Below, piece after piece: positions 50,120 through 62,446 of a stretch of 64,000 bases of DNA. The notes beneath the pieces are model-generated. The model was given only the letters and a program-made list of their open reading frames with translations, was not told the origin of the DNA and made no database searches. This stretch comes from Panorpa germanica (taxonomy: Eukaryota > Arthropoda > Insecta > Mecoptera > Panorpidae): assembly GCA_963678705.1 (NCBI GenBank), contig OY783208.1, positions 20,982,207 to 21,046,206 of the forward strand. Direction: 5' to 3'. Made by a program: the position numbers and the translations under genes. The stretch's first letter is position 1. Every line of letters begins with the position of its first letter.

Positions 50120-53100
50120 ATCTTCTTCGTAACATGCCTTCCCTAGAGGTTAACCCGGCCTTTCAAACAGGCCAACGTCTCTCCAATCCCATCCCAGGCG
50201 ATGAGGTGGTAATCTCCGGTATAGCAGGTCGTTTTCCGGAGTGCGATAATGTTTATGAATTGACGGACAGTTTGATGAACAAGGTAAATTGCAAAGCGTA
50301 GAACTTATTTAAATTTTTCTGCACATATTTACATTGGTTACTTTCAAGGTGGATCTAATAACAGACGATGGCAGACGGTGGTTAACCAAAAATCTAGGAA
50401 TTCCACAAAGAACTGGAAAATTAAAAAACTTGGAAAAGTTTGATGCTAATTTCTTTGGGTTCAGTGATGAGGAGGCTAACTACATGGATCCAGGAGGTAG
50501 AAAACTCTTGGAGGTTGCATACAAAGCCACTGTTGATGCTGGTAAATACATTTACATATTTAAGAACCCATTTTCCACACAAACTACGCTTAAATTGTGA
50601 AACTACCATAATTCATAAAACACTATTTGTAAATCATCATAAAAGCCTACGGATTAAATCTTAATCAAAATTTATTAGAAGCGTGTAACGAGAACGTGAA
50701 TTTAAGGTTCATTAAACGTTAAAAAGTAACTACTTACGTAAAAAACTCTGTGTTGACAAATTTAACAAAATTTTGTATCCTATGTTATTGCTACTATAAT
50801 TATAACATGATCCTCCTTCGGTTGAACAAACTTTAAACTAACTTAAGGAAACATTTCAACTAAACATTAAATACTAAATAATTCATAAAATCAAACCATT
50901 ATACTTGTGTTGAAATTATTGTAACAATAATTTCAGGACTGACTCCTAGCTACTTCCGCGGCTCTTCAACTGGCGTTTTCATTGGCGCTTGCTTCTGTGA
51001 AATAGATTATAATGTTGTCTACTCAACACCAGCAGGGGGTCTCGGAATAAAAGGGTAATTATATATCTGATTCCTTGTTTGATGTTACTTTTACAATATT
51101 CTTTATAGCTGGTAAACGCACAAAATTAGAAAAAATGGAACAACGTATTTTAGTGGTTTTAAAAGACATCTATAGTAAGATTTACATTCGTTGACGTATT
51201 TACCTGTTGTTAGAGCAAATAAGGAAGCCATTTCTTACATTGTATCTGAAACTTTTATTTCTCGGATAAATTTCAAAGTCTTCTTCTTGGACAACTATAG
51301 GCGTCGCCATCTTTGATCTAGAGTTAATAGCGAAAAGATAGCGGAAATTAAAGACGGTTAAAAATGAATAAAATTGGTATAATAAATATAATAATTAATA
51401 AAATAACAATATGTTTACAGTAAACTTAACAATATTTATATCGAAAGGGATATTACAAAAAACCTAGAGTAGTCAATTTAATTAGTAATATTTACTTCTA
51501 CTTCAGTTTACGTTTATTCAGATTAGAATTTTTGTTTATTATTGTCTATCCCAATCTTACAGATGCAGTAAATCATTTTTGGCTAATCGAATCTCGTCAT
51601 GGTTGGACATCAAAGGTCCATCGTACTGTGTCGACACTGCCTGCTCAAGCTCTCTGTTTGCACTGGACCATGCATACAAAGCCATCCGTGACGGCAACTG
51701 CGAAGCAGCATTAGTAGGCGGAGCTAATTTATGTCTGCACTCTGGTCTATCATGGATGTTTGCAAGGTACAGTGGTTTTATTTCTTATTATTGTATTACG
51801 TATATATTCGAGGGTCAATCCAATATATCCTGATATCTAACCCATTTTACAAGCATAGTGATGTAAGCAGTGAGAGAGAATTCAAAAGTTAAAGGGACTA
51901 TAATTACAGTTTAGTGTTGATAGTTTTAGCATAACCGAAGTGTTTGATTGTTTATAAACGGTCGTAATTTTGGCCAATTCATTCCTTAGTTAGATCTTGT
52001 TGCATAAAGATATCCCTACCCTTCAACTTGCTTTTCACCCTCAATAGTTTCCGTTATTCTTCTGATTATATAAGGAATGCTGAAAGGGTGTTTTGATGGT
52101 TAGCCTAACAGTCCCTATATGCGGTGTTGAACTTTACGATTTTAATGGTCGAGATAAATTCAGTTTATCTTCTCATGAATTACAGACTATGTTGAACTCG
52201 TACTATGTGTTGATAAATACATTCCCTTTTCATACTCGCAGATTGGGAGTTCTATCCCCCGATGGTCGTTGTAGATGCTTTGATGACAATGCTACGGGCT
52301 ACGCTCGAGCGGAGGCAGTCTCCTTAATATTACTACAAAAGGTTTTTTCTATAAAATGGTACAAAAAATGTATATTAATTATATAACAATGTTGTTTCCT
52401 GTTCCATTTAGACAAAACATGCGAAACGGATCTATGGGAGAATAGTTCACTCGAAAACGAATTGCGATGGATTTAAGAAAGAGGGCATAACATTTCCTTC
52501 CAAGAAACTTCAAGTGCAATTATTGAAGGAACTGTATGAAGAATGTGGCATTCCACCACAAAGTATTGCTTACGTGGAAGCTCATGGAACAGGTACAGGA
52601 AGATAAGGTAAACATTTCTAACTTACCCAACTGCACAACTAACTAGAAATTGTAATTCAGCAACTCAAGCCGGGGATTCTGTGAAAGCAGAGACTATAGA
52701 TACTTTCTTTTGTAAATCCAGAGCTGAACCGTTATTAATTGGGTCAATAAATGGAAATTTAGGGCACTATGAAGCTTCAGCAGGATTATCTGGTATTGCT
52801 AAAGTAAGTGGATTTACTTCTGTATTAGCATTCAGTTATTATTATGATTTAATTATAGATCTAAATTTGTTATTTATTTGCATGCAATTTCTTTATCCTA
52901 ACCAAGAATCCGATTATACCTAGGCCTGCATTGCATTTGAGACTCGATATATCCCGCCGAATATAAACTACTCGACTCCAATGAAAGGAGTTGTACAAGA
53001 AGGAAGATTAAAGGTGGTCACAGAGATAACACCTTTGAACGGTAACCTGATTGGTGTGAGTTCATTTGGATTCGGAGGTGCAAACTGTCATGTTCTAATC

Positions 53101-53305
53101 GAGGGCAATAAGAGACTTAAATCCACTAGTACATTAAACGATGACTTTTACCTGGTGATAGCCTCCGGAAGAACAGAGCAATCCCTGGAATTTATTTTTG
53201 ATGATTTGGTCAATCGTAAACTAGATCCAGAGTTTATACGACTTATAAATGATGCTCATCAAGAGGCTAATGCTGGTCATCCTTATCGAGGATACCTTTT
53301 GCTAA
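50120..53305 (+). CDS. FAS copy 2: beta-ketoacyl synthase (KS) and linker exons 1-8
   Basis: The KS fold is complete. The active-site Cys is in DTACSSS (51642-51644) and both His are present (EAHGTAT, NLGH). Two conserved positions differ from copy 1 and from KS families in general: the Lys of the GSxKxN motif is Asn (AAT 52750-52752, GSINGNLGH), and GTGT after the first His is GTAT, because exon 7 starts CA instead of GT. The glycine-rich SFGFGGANCH is kept. Chain elongation may be impaired. Confidence 0.9.
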
Positions 53306-56300
53306 GTAAGACAAGTTTATTGTGATACAAAATTAAATGAATATAAAATAATTAGTGCGTTGTGATTCTTTATTTATTCAGCCCAAAACAAACTGAAGGA
53401 AGCAATATGCGTGTCTCGGGACATTAAAGCCACAACAGAAAACAAAAGACAACTATGGTGGGTGTTTACGGGAATTTCCGAGCAGAGCACAATAGGAAAA
53501 TCATTAATGAAAATTCAAGTGTTTAAAAAAGCAATTGAAAGGTAAGCAACTTAAAGATCGAGCTTTCGATTTCATTCACCAGCAGTTAGTTTTTCATAAA
53601 TTCGGTTGCACGAAAACTCCGACAAGTAAACCTTCGTGTGTTACTCGATGTGACCATACGTTTTATAAATATAATTATTATTTAATTGGTTTGTCTCTTG
53701 GCGTTACAATTAATTGTTTATTTTTTCTAAAATATCAATTGTAACTAAAAGGAAATGATCAAGCTAAGCACTGCTAATACATTCTTGATCTCTTTTCTTA
53801 TTTTTGGGCCCTTTTTAGACTGTATGTTCTTTATCCATTGCCACTACTTCTACATTGTTTTTACTTGGTTCACATATTCATTGTATTTCTTAGTTGTTCC
53901 TTCCTCCTTTGCTTTTTCCTATCACCTTACTGTGGTTTTCCTCGTTCTCCTTTTTCTCTACCTCCTCCTTGCTGCAGCCATTTATTATCTTCTTGTCCTT
54001 TTTCTCAGCAATCGTTTTTAATGTACATTTAATACAAATAAAGACTATAACCGCTTTCTCCAATTACTGTTTCTTCATTCTTTGTTTTCGGTATCCCACT
54101 AGACCACAACTGTTACAGTCTCGTTCCGACCATCACCATATATTCCGGAATGCTTCTCATAGTCTTCTCCTCATATTTACCTACTTATCTTATAATCTTA
54201 TGTACACGTCTTTCCTCTTTAAATACTTAACCAAGGTATTAAAACTTCTTCACTTAGTCTATCTCCTCCTAATTCTATTTCAGTCATCTTTTTTCTCTCT
54301 TCCTTTTTTTTTAATAATTTCAATATTCTTGTATTACTCTTGCTTAACTCGATTTTCTTCCATTCTATCATATTTTCTTTTTGTTTGTTGTAGGAATAAA
54401 TAAACTGTAAGTACAAACATTTCTATAGAATCAACTAAAAACCACTACAGACATATTAATTTTTATATTATATATACAAATTTTGGTCATAAAACTATTA
54501 CACTCGTAGCTCCCTGGTACTTTGGTCATATAATAATTTATGTTTATCCAGTGTAACATGATGTAACAAGTCCCAATTCACTGCTATATAATAGTTGTTA
54601 GCTGTATTATCATAAAGAGTCCTGTAAGTTATTAAATCAGCAACCTAATCCAAGTATCGCACATTTATACCAATTATAGATGTCACCAAACGCTATTGCC
54701 TCATGGAATTAATGTCAAAGACCTTATCACTGATCCAACCAGCAGTAAAGGATCTAATGCGATGAACTCACTAATTCGTACTGCAGCGATACACATTGGG
54801 CTGGTAGACATATTGAACACGGTTGGAGTGAAGCCAGACTTTATTATCGGTATGTTAAAGTATCGGCATTAACAGAGTAAAATAAATTCATAAATAACGT
54901 AATGAAACTCTCCAGGTCATTCAGCTGGAGAACTAGGAAGCGCATATGCAGACGGGTGCCTTACTTTACAGCAGGCAATTCTCGTTGCTTATTTAATAAC
55001 TCGAGCAATTGACGACACAAAATTTTCAATTAAGTCTGAAATAAACAATGCAGACCTGCTAAGTAATATCAAGCAGGTTATTCCATATTCTAGGACCCGG
55101 TCGGACAAGTGGATTTCATTTAGTTCTTCGAGGGAATTGTGTTCCTCTGAGTACCTAGTTGACAGCTTATTCAACTCGGCATTATTGCACCATGTGTGGA
55201 AAATTATCCCAAGGAATGCTCTTAGAATAGAAATGGGTTCACATGAACTTCCAGATGATGTTCAGCATAAACAGACTCAACAGAATATTTTAAAGTTAGT
55301 TACAAACAAGTTCAATGACTTTATGCGTGTTCTACACACTGGACTGGGAAAGTAAGAATACCAAACTAATCTATTAAAAGTTAATATTATAAGTTACTTT
55401 AAGTTTACTTTTTTGTAGATTGTACCAAGCTGGGTTTGATCTTAACTTAGCCTCTTTAAGTCCTGAAGTTGTGTATTCAGTTTCGCGTGGAACTCCAATG
55501 ATAGCACCGCTTGTAAAATGGAATCATGTTGAAAATAGGTTAGTTATTGAAAAGATATATTACAAATCATTTTTTCAACTAACCATCCCTTAAAGATTTT
55601 ACGTTAGAAGGCTACAAGTGTAATATATACAGGGTGTCCCAATATTCAAGTCCTGCTCATGACTACACAAGAAAAATAAAATTTATCTTATTTTGTTTAA
55701 GAATTAAAAAAAACAATAAATTTTTTTGGAAAATTAAAACACCTTAAAATGTTTTTAACTACCATGACCACAATTTTTCAAATATTTCTGATTTTTTTTT
55801 GTATCGGCAACCTAAATAGCACTTCTATCCACCACAAACATTAAGAATTACAGAATGCTTGTAGTTTTTACACAAAAATCAATCGAAATTATTTTTTTCC
55901 CTAAAGTTTTAAAGATTTTTACTTTCAGCAATGCTATTTAGGTTGCCGATACTAAAAGAAAATCAGAAATATTTGAAAATTTGTGGTAGTTAAAAACATC
56001 TTAAAGTGTTTCAATTTTCGAAAAAAAAAAAAAATATTTTTTTTTCTAATTCCTAAACAAAACGAGATAATTTATTTTTCTTTTTTCTTGTATAGCCATA
56101 AGCAGGAACACCCTCTCGTGCTCGCTTACCGTTGAATATTGGGGCACGCTGTCTATACGAATTTAAGCTTAAAACTATTTTACAATGCTGATAGAAATTT
56201 AAATCTTAAACAAATTTTATTTGCCTATTTTTGTTTTCTATGTATCTATTTATTATTTTCCCTAACTGTTCCTTGTTTGTCTCCCGCTCCTCTTATTCTA

Positions 56301-59300
56301 TTTACTGTCTGACAGCAGGATTATTATTTACATTTTTAAAATATTCTACCTTCTATTTATTTTTCCTGCTTTTCTCTGCCTCCTCATCTACCTTTTTCTT
56401 TCTACGCCTCTCTATCTTTTTTTATTCTTTAAATTCTTTTCCCTACCCTTAATTATCTTTAATTTCTTGTACTCATTCTGCTTTGCCTTTTTCATGACAG
56501 TAAAGTTAACAAATAATGCCTCATCATACAATTCCATTTCTTGAATTTTGAAAGTTACAGAAATACGTCCACTCTTCTTTTACTAGCAGCAATAACTCAA
56601 ATTCTTTATTTTTCCACAATTTCTGCTATCAGTACTTTACTGTTAGAGTTTACATAACAATAAATTATTTTTACTTCTTTATTTTTATCAAATTGACATT
56701 GAACTTCCTTTAAAAATAAATCATAGCGCAGTTTGAGAGATTGTCATAAATTTGAGGTTAGAATATCAACACCGTACGCTCGTATGCAAGTTTTAAGTTA
56801 GATAGTATTTTATATTTAAAAATGTTTAATCAAATACTAAAATTAAATTGAAAATTAAAAACAGATTTAAAACACTAAGACAAAATGATAGTTAGGATGT
56901 AGCGGAATGTTACGAACTGTAAACTTTAAAATCTGTAAAGAAATTCATTTACCAATTTCTGTTAGAAACGTTTACACAACTGTTTCATTTGAGAAACTTC
57001 TGACTGGATCTTGGGAGGTACCCATATACATAGAAGATCATGAACTACAATATTTATCTGGACATGTTATCGAGCGTAAGTTTCGAAAATATTTGAACAA
57101 TTAAATTTAAATACAATATTGAAGCATTGCAAGTTTATTTATTTATATTATTGCATATGAGGCAGGTAATATAATACAAAAATATCTAAAATTATTTAAA
57201 TCTTTCGTTCGTTTGTAACAAAAACTATAAATGTATTTAGTGGTTTTTGCTTCTGAATATCAAATTAGACCATCTCCTCTAACAAGGTATAATAAAAACA
57301 ATTTTAAACCTTATAGGCACCCAGTTCTACTTTCAATTAGAATGTTTCACTTACAGGTAAAAATTTATTTCCGGCTACAGGATACCTGGCAATGGTTTGG
57401 GAAGGCCTTGCCATGATGCATGGATTAGCTTATACAGACGTGTCTGTTGTCTTTGAGGATGTACAGTTTCTTAGAGCAACAACTATACCCAAAAAAGAAG
57501 AAATAGTTTTTTTGGTTGCTTTTCAACGAGGAACTGGATATTTTGAAGTATATCTTCGTTAAAATCGCTCACATTTACCTAATATAAATAAATACGTGTA
57601 AAAATTTTTGATTTAAGATTTCCGAGGGTGGAGTTACCGTAGTTACAGGCAAAGCTTCTATTCCTATCGATATCGAAGCAGAACAAGCTCGTTTGGAGGT
57701 TCCACTTGAATCAGAAGATGACATAGTCCTTACCACGGATGATATTTATAAAGAGTTCCGCCTTAGAGGGTATAATTACAAGTAAGTCAGACCATACTAC
57801 TTGGTTTAGTTCCATTCTGCATTTTTGGTAATTGGAATTTAAACAAAAGGACACTACACTACACATGTGTTTAAAATTCAATGTAATAAAAACTATACTC
57901 TATTAAATAATGTTCTTTTTAATCCGGCAAGTTTGGCTTCATACCTAAAAAATGGATAAAAAAGATGGCAACGAAATTATAGTTAATATATTGATATAAT
58001 TTCCAAATTATCTTTCAAGGTTATTCAATTTCTTAGAATATGTATTACGAACCCAACTGAATCCGAATTCCTACTACGAAATTGGTTGGAAATTGATTGA
58101 CATAACTTTACGCATGTAACTCCATATTTGTAAATTCTTATGATCACCACATTTACCAGGTGTTGGTATAAAAAATGAGACTAAAGCTGGATTTTTTTTT
58201 CCTTTTAATGCAGATTAATCCTTCAAGAACACATGAAAGTCACAAGGTGGTAATATAGACGAATAAAGTAGATTGTTCAACTCTGGGATATTATTCTATG
58301 GTAGAAGCGTCTTCGAGTATGAGAATTTTCAACATTTTGTTCACATATACTTTTTACTTTTTAAATTTTTTATGTAAATCACACGCAGATGCGAACCTAC
58401 GATTATCTATATCTTATCTTCCTTAACGTCTACTTTATCTTCTTTAATGTCTTCTCGGCTTTCTTCAACAAGTTTTTCTAAGTTTTAGATAAAGAAATAG
58501 ATATTATACAAAGGAAGGTCACTGCCAGGCAAATCTGTATCCAGGCACAAGAGGAACGGCAACCGAAACAAAACGAACTTTGGCGCATGCGTGGTTCGTC
58601 TGCAATAGCATAAGACTCGTTTAGAAAATTTCCACACCTTGAACCATTAAATAATTACAGTGTTCATCTGTTTTCCAATGATACAACAAATGCCGTAGAT
58701 TTATATTCTATTTATTATTGATTAGAGACTTAGGTATTTGGCATATTAGGTGAAATGGCATAATAACTTTGCAAATCTTAATATTTTCATTTTATGAACC
58801 TGCTTAGTTTTAAATTTTATTGAAAATGATACATTTAAATAATAATAATTACTCTTAATATCTGCAGTTTGTTAACATACGCAGTTGATAACGTGTGCAA
58901 TTTTTGCGTGTCAAGTAGCCCACGGTACCAGTTTCCTGTGTACGCAGTTTTATCGTTGACAGTTTTGTTGCTGACAATGCATGTATCTGGTATCGTAGTG
59001 TACTTTTCACTTATGCTTTAACATCCACACCCCATCTATATCATTTAAATAAGAAAGTACAGACATATCTTATTGTAAAACCTAACTTTATACGTAGTGG
59101 TGCATTTCGGGGCATGGTGTCTTGCGATAACAGAGGAAGAGTAGGTGAAATATTGTGGGAAGACAATTGGGTGAGCTTTCTGGACAACATGCTGCAAATG
59201 TACCTCCTGAAGGAAGACACTAGGGGACTGTTTGTTCCAACTCGCATTCAACGCTTGTCTATCAACATTCCGGCACACACAGCAGCAATTCCTGAAGATT

Positions 59301-62138
59301 CTTCCAAGAAAACACTGAAAGTTTATCGCTATGATCTGCTGGATATGATTAAGTATGATCTGCAAAGACAAATTTACTAGTTTTTATAAATCAATTACAT
59401 TTCATTCGTATTTATAGGTCAGCGGGGGTTGAAATACGTGCACTAACTGCAACTGCTATTAACAGAAGGAAACCAGCGAGGGAACCAGTAGCTGAATGCC
59501 AAAAATTCACCCCTATCACTGCAACGATGAAAAATCTGTTAGTATTAAACTTAACGCAAAGAAGATTCGAACTACAAATTTATCCATGCTTGTTTTTTAG
59601 TTACATGAAGTTATGCGGATAATAATAAACCTAGCGCTGGAAAATTCACCTGCATTTAATATAAAGATTGTTGAAATTCTTGAAGAAGCGTCTGTAAAAT
59701 CAGTAGCGGAGGATATAGCTCTGTCTGTAGATGATATAGCCGTTGTGCAAGCTGAAATTTCCATTTTTAAAGACGCAGGTGTTTCATTAACAGATCCTGG
59801 TCGCGGAATCCTGATTGAAAATAAATTTATTGAAGCGGAAGATAATAATTGCTTCTTGATTGTCGGCCAAGAGTTATTAAAGCAACAAGAGGTATGTAAC
59901 ATCTAAATTACTTAAATTAGAAATTTAATTGCTTGCTAAAATTAAAAACAGGTTTCATGATTTTGGTTTTGTGGTTCCTTATTTACGAAAGACATTGATG
60001 TTGCAGTTTAAATACAGCAGTTGTCAGAAAGAACAATTACAAAAAATATATGATAATGTTTTGTTCTAATGGCCATTACAATTTTTGATTTTAAAAATAT
60101 TATGATTTTTTTCTACATTATTAATAATAATAATATAACTGACAATCTCTCTCTAGAGACAATTAATAAACTTGGCTGAGGTGATATAAATATGACATGT
60201 GATATTGCCATTTATCATTAATAATTTGCGCCTTAATTTCCCCTGAAACTAAGGGGCTTTTGCTTAAGGCTTTGTAATTTAGAAGTGCTTGCACCACCAT
60301 ATAGCTCTACATCTTCTTGCATACCAGTAATTTATCGTGATTGGACTTGTGTGACTTGCAACCAATAAGCTACAAGTCTCTTTTTTAACCTTCTATGTAC
60401 ATGCGCTTTTTCATGCGTGTTCTTCAAATTAGTCGTCTGTCCAAATAAATATCTATATAACTGTCTCTGCTCAGTACATTGTTCAGTATGACTGGAGAGC
60501 AGGTATTTTCCCCTAATGTAAACGTTATATTAACGGATTTTGTTTCGTTTACTTAAATGCTAAAAACTTTGAGCCAAATTTCAATCTGTAGTAAATGTTG
60601 CTGCAGTATTGCGGAGGAGTATAGACACAGTGTTTGCGGAGTGCTATAATCAAAGAATTATCTGCTAACATTGCTTCTATTGATTCTCTAATTATGGGAA
60701 GGTCGGGAGTAAATAACACATATATGAGAGGTCCTAGAATACTGTTTTCCGTCTTTGTATTATATTTTATATCTCTTGTTTGAGAAATATGTCTTCATGA
60801 TCTTGAATATCATTCAGCAAGACTGTTTTTAATTTTAAAATTTATTCTGGGTGCCATACCTTTTAAAAAAAATATATTAATAGCAAATTTGCTCATAGGG
60901 AGTTTTAAAATAAAGACAATTCTTTAGAAGCTGACTTATCTGATTCACAGGTATTGCAGGGTGCTATGAAAGCTCTAAGGGAAGATGGTTTCCTATTGTC
61001 GCGTGAGAAACTATCATCAGAATATGAACCACAAAACGATTTGCAAGTAATATGCTCGCTCAGAACTTCTGATGAATCTTTTGTTCTGCTAAAGAAGAAA
61101 GTGGTTCACAAAAATATCGTAGCAGTCAATTTAGATGAAGAGGAGTTGAGTTTTGGATGGCTGGACACAGTAAAAACAGCTATCAGTAACAATAAAAGAG
61201 TTGTCTTGTACGCTGAAGTAGATATGGTAAATGACATCCTAGGATTTTTCAATTGTCTTAGAAGAGAACCAGGTGGAGACCAAGTACAGTGCTTCTTCAT
61301 CATGGACAAGAATGCTCCACGTTTCGACATCGATGAAGAGTTCTACAAAAACCAATTGGAACTGAATCTAGCCGTCAATATTTATAAAGATGTAAGCTTT
61401 TTGTTTGTCATTTAAAATAATTTGATCTTGTGATTAGTATTTTACTTAAAGAAGAAATAATTCGTAGAATGTTACCACAGTATATACCCATTTCATTACA
61501 GTTGTCTCTTTAGCTTTGTGATATCTATTGGATGGATATGTTTTTTAAGACGTGGTCCTAATTATTGCAATAGAGAAACAGTAGTAAATTAACTAAAACA
61601 GTGATTGATAATTGTTTGTTCTCTTATCTCGGTAACGAGATGTTTTTCTTCTCCTATAATATGAGCAGCAGTGAGCATGATCAGCTTTTACAATAAAGTA
61701 AGGTTGGCAAATGACTGACGTTAAACTGCTTTTATGTGACTGATAGTGTTAGATCCACTACCTGCAAAATCAGTTCAATAATGCGCTATTTGGGTTGGAA
61801 AAGGTGCTTAACTTTTGTTACTGCTTGTGAAGTTCATTGTAAAAAGTTAATGTGCATAGCATATAAATTGTTATAGGTAGTAATACTTACACTAAATACA
61901 GCTCTGAAGTTTCTAATTCTTTTATCATACAAAGTTTATTATTTTTACAAAATGACGAAATATTTTGTAGGGTCAATGGGGAAGCTACAGATACTTTTTG
62001 TTGGAAGACAGTGAGTTGTGTATGGCAACGCACGCCTACGTCAATACTACAGCACGTGGTGACTTGTCCAGTCTGCAATGGTTACAAGGACCATTGAATG
62101 AAGAAACTAGGATTACTGTAGATGAAGAAATTATTCAC
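50120..62138 (+). CDS. Fatty acid synthase-like, copy 2 (20 exons seen; 3' part beyond the window)
   Basis: Tandem paralogue of copy 1 with the same exon structure. Exons: 50120-50283, 50349-50541, 50937-51054, 51563-51766, 52242-52341, 52412-52592, 52661-52803, 52924-53305, 53382-53541, 54680-54849, 54916-55351, 55419-55538, 56966-57075, 57357-57547, 57618-57781, 59098-59352, 59418-59537, 59601-59891, 60951-61391, 61971-62138. Lengths equal those of copy 1 except exon 11 (+3, in frame) and exon 17 (-1, frameshift). Likely start ATG 50134 (MPSLE). It ends in a normal donor at 62139. The copy 1 counterpart of the next exon lies 1.83 kb further on, so in this copy it should fall at or just beyond the window end. 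The gene is compact: KS exons fit into 3.2 kb. Confidence 0.88.
53382..55538 (+). CDS. FAS copy 2: degenerate MAT with nucleophile retained, exons 9-12
   Basis: Same shortened MAT as copy 1. The nucleophile motif is intact (GHSAGE, Ser codon TCA 54921-54923), but the oxyanion motif reads GISEQS and the ferredoxin-like subdomain with catalytic His and malonyl-binding Arg is absent. Exon 11 passes from LITRAID through about 25 variable residues to PYSRTRSDKWISF. This short variable stretch is the least conserved part between the copies. Confidence 0.87.
53760..54400 (+). repeat. Pyrimidine-rich block (intron 9 of copy 2)
   Basis: C+T-biased on the sense strand. The long open frames here reflect composition. 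Intron 9 of copy 1 (352 bases) lacks it. Confidence 0.6.
55630..56153. mobile_element. Foldback MITE (intron 12 of copy 2)
   Basis: About 520 bases with ends CAGGGTGTCCCAATATTCAA and the near-complement of GACAGCGTGCCCCAATATTC, flanked by TATA on both sides. The halves are inverted copies (GTATCGGCAACCTAAATAGC in the left arm, its complement in the right). A TA-type duplication suggests Tc1/mariner mobilisation. Confidence 0.75.
56225..56500 (+). repeat. Pyrimidine-rich block (intron 12 of copy 2)
   Basis: Shorter counterpart of the block in intron 12 of copy 1, at the equivalent place in the gene, so probably ancestral to the duplication. The rest of intron 12 up to 56965 shows nothing recognised. 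Confidence 0.55.
56966..59352 (+). CDS. FAS copy 2: dehydratase (DH) exons 13-16, motif altered
   Basis: Matches copy 1 closely. The catalytic His is present, but HxxxGxxxxP reads HVIERKNLFP: the Gly is Arg, encoded across the exon 13/14 junction (57075 plus 57357-57358). The second-hotdog segment FLDNMLQM is unchanged. Activity is uncertain. Confidence 0.88.
57782..59097. other. Intron 15 of copy 2
   Basis: No transposon recognised; partly alignable with intron 15 of copy 1 near both the middle and the 3' end. Confidence 0.5.
59418..61391 (+). CDS. FAS copy 2: pseudo-methyltransferase and structural core exons 17-19
   Basis: Exons 18 and 19 are open and about 89% identical in protein to copy 1. 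Exon 17 is 120 bases rather than 121: CCGAATCAC of copy 1 corresponds to CCTATCAC. With the donor homologous to copy 1 (GTTAGT at 59538) the frame shifts and meets TAA at 59620-59622. With a GT four bases downstream (59542) the frame is restored, adding codons for Leu-Leu. Confidence 0.85.
59511..59541 (+). other. One-base deletion and alternative donor in exon 17 of FAS copy 2
   Basis: The deletion lies within about 59511-59516. The two competing donors are TCT|GTTAGT (59538) and TTA|GTATTA (59542). Only the second keeps exon 18 in frame. An assembly error would be a simpler explanation of the missing base. Confidence 0.75.
59892..60950. other. Intron 18 of copy 2
   Basis: AT-rich, no mobile-element terminus or RNA gene recognised. 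Confidence 0.45.
61392..61970. other. Intron 19 of copy 2, alignable with intron 19 of copy 1
   Basis: Blocks such as ATATCTATTGGAT and GGTTGGCA are shared in order with 30917-31487, showing uninterrupted ancestral intron in both copies. Confidence 0.6.
61971..62138 (+). CDS. FAS copy 2: start of the enoyl reductase (exon 20)
   Basis: 56 codons matching exon 20 of copy 1 (GQWGSYRYFLLED, TTARGDLSSLQW). The GTAAGA donor at 62139 predicts continuation. Whether copy 2 carries a complete ER, KR, ACP and TE cannot be seen here. Confidence 0.88.
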
Positions 62139-62446
62139 GTAAGAATCAATATTTAATCTAATTATATATTAACAATAAATTGGATCATTAGTGTCGCTTT
62201 GAAATCGATTTCGATAAGAGAAATTTACGTAAACATATTTCTAGATTAGATTTCTTCGATTTGTAATAATGCTTTTATGTTTGATTACTTTGCCTCCAAA
62301 CTTTTATTAGCTGATTGAAGCAATCAAATTACTGATAACGGTTGTGTAACAAACCTTAAATCAAAGTTACAACGTCAATAATATAAAGTAATATTTGTAA
62401 GTAAATTATTTATGGTTGGTATAATCAATAATTCCTAGTTATTTAA

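Noticed and set aside
53894-54403. 169-codon hydrophobic open frame that looks like a membrane protein
   Set aside because: It is a by-product of the pyrimidine-rich block, whose codons translate to Leu, Ser and Phe; it lies in FAS intron 9 of copy 2.
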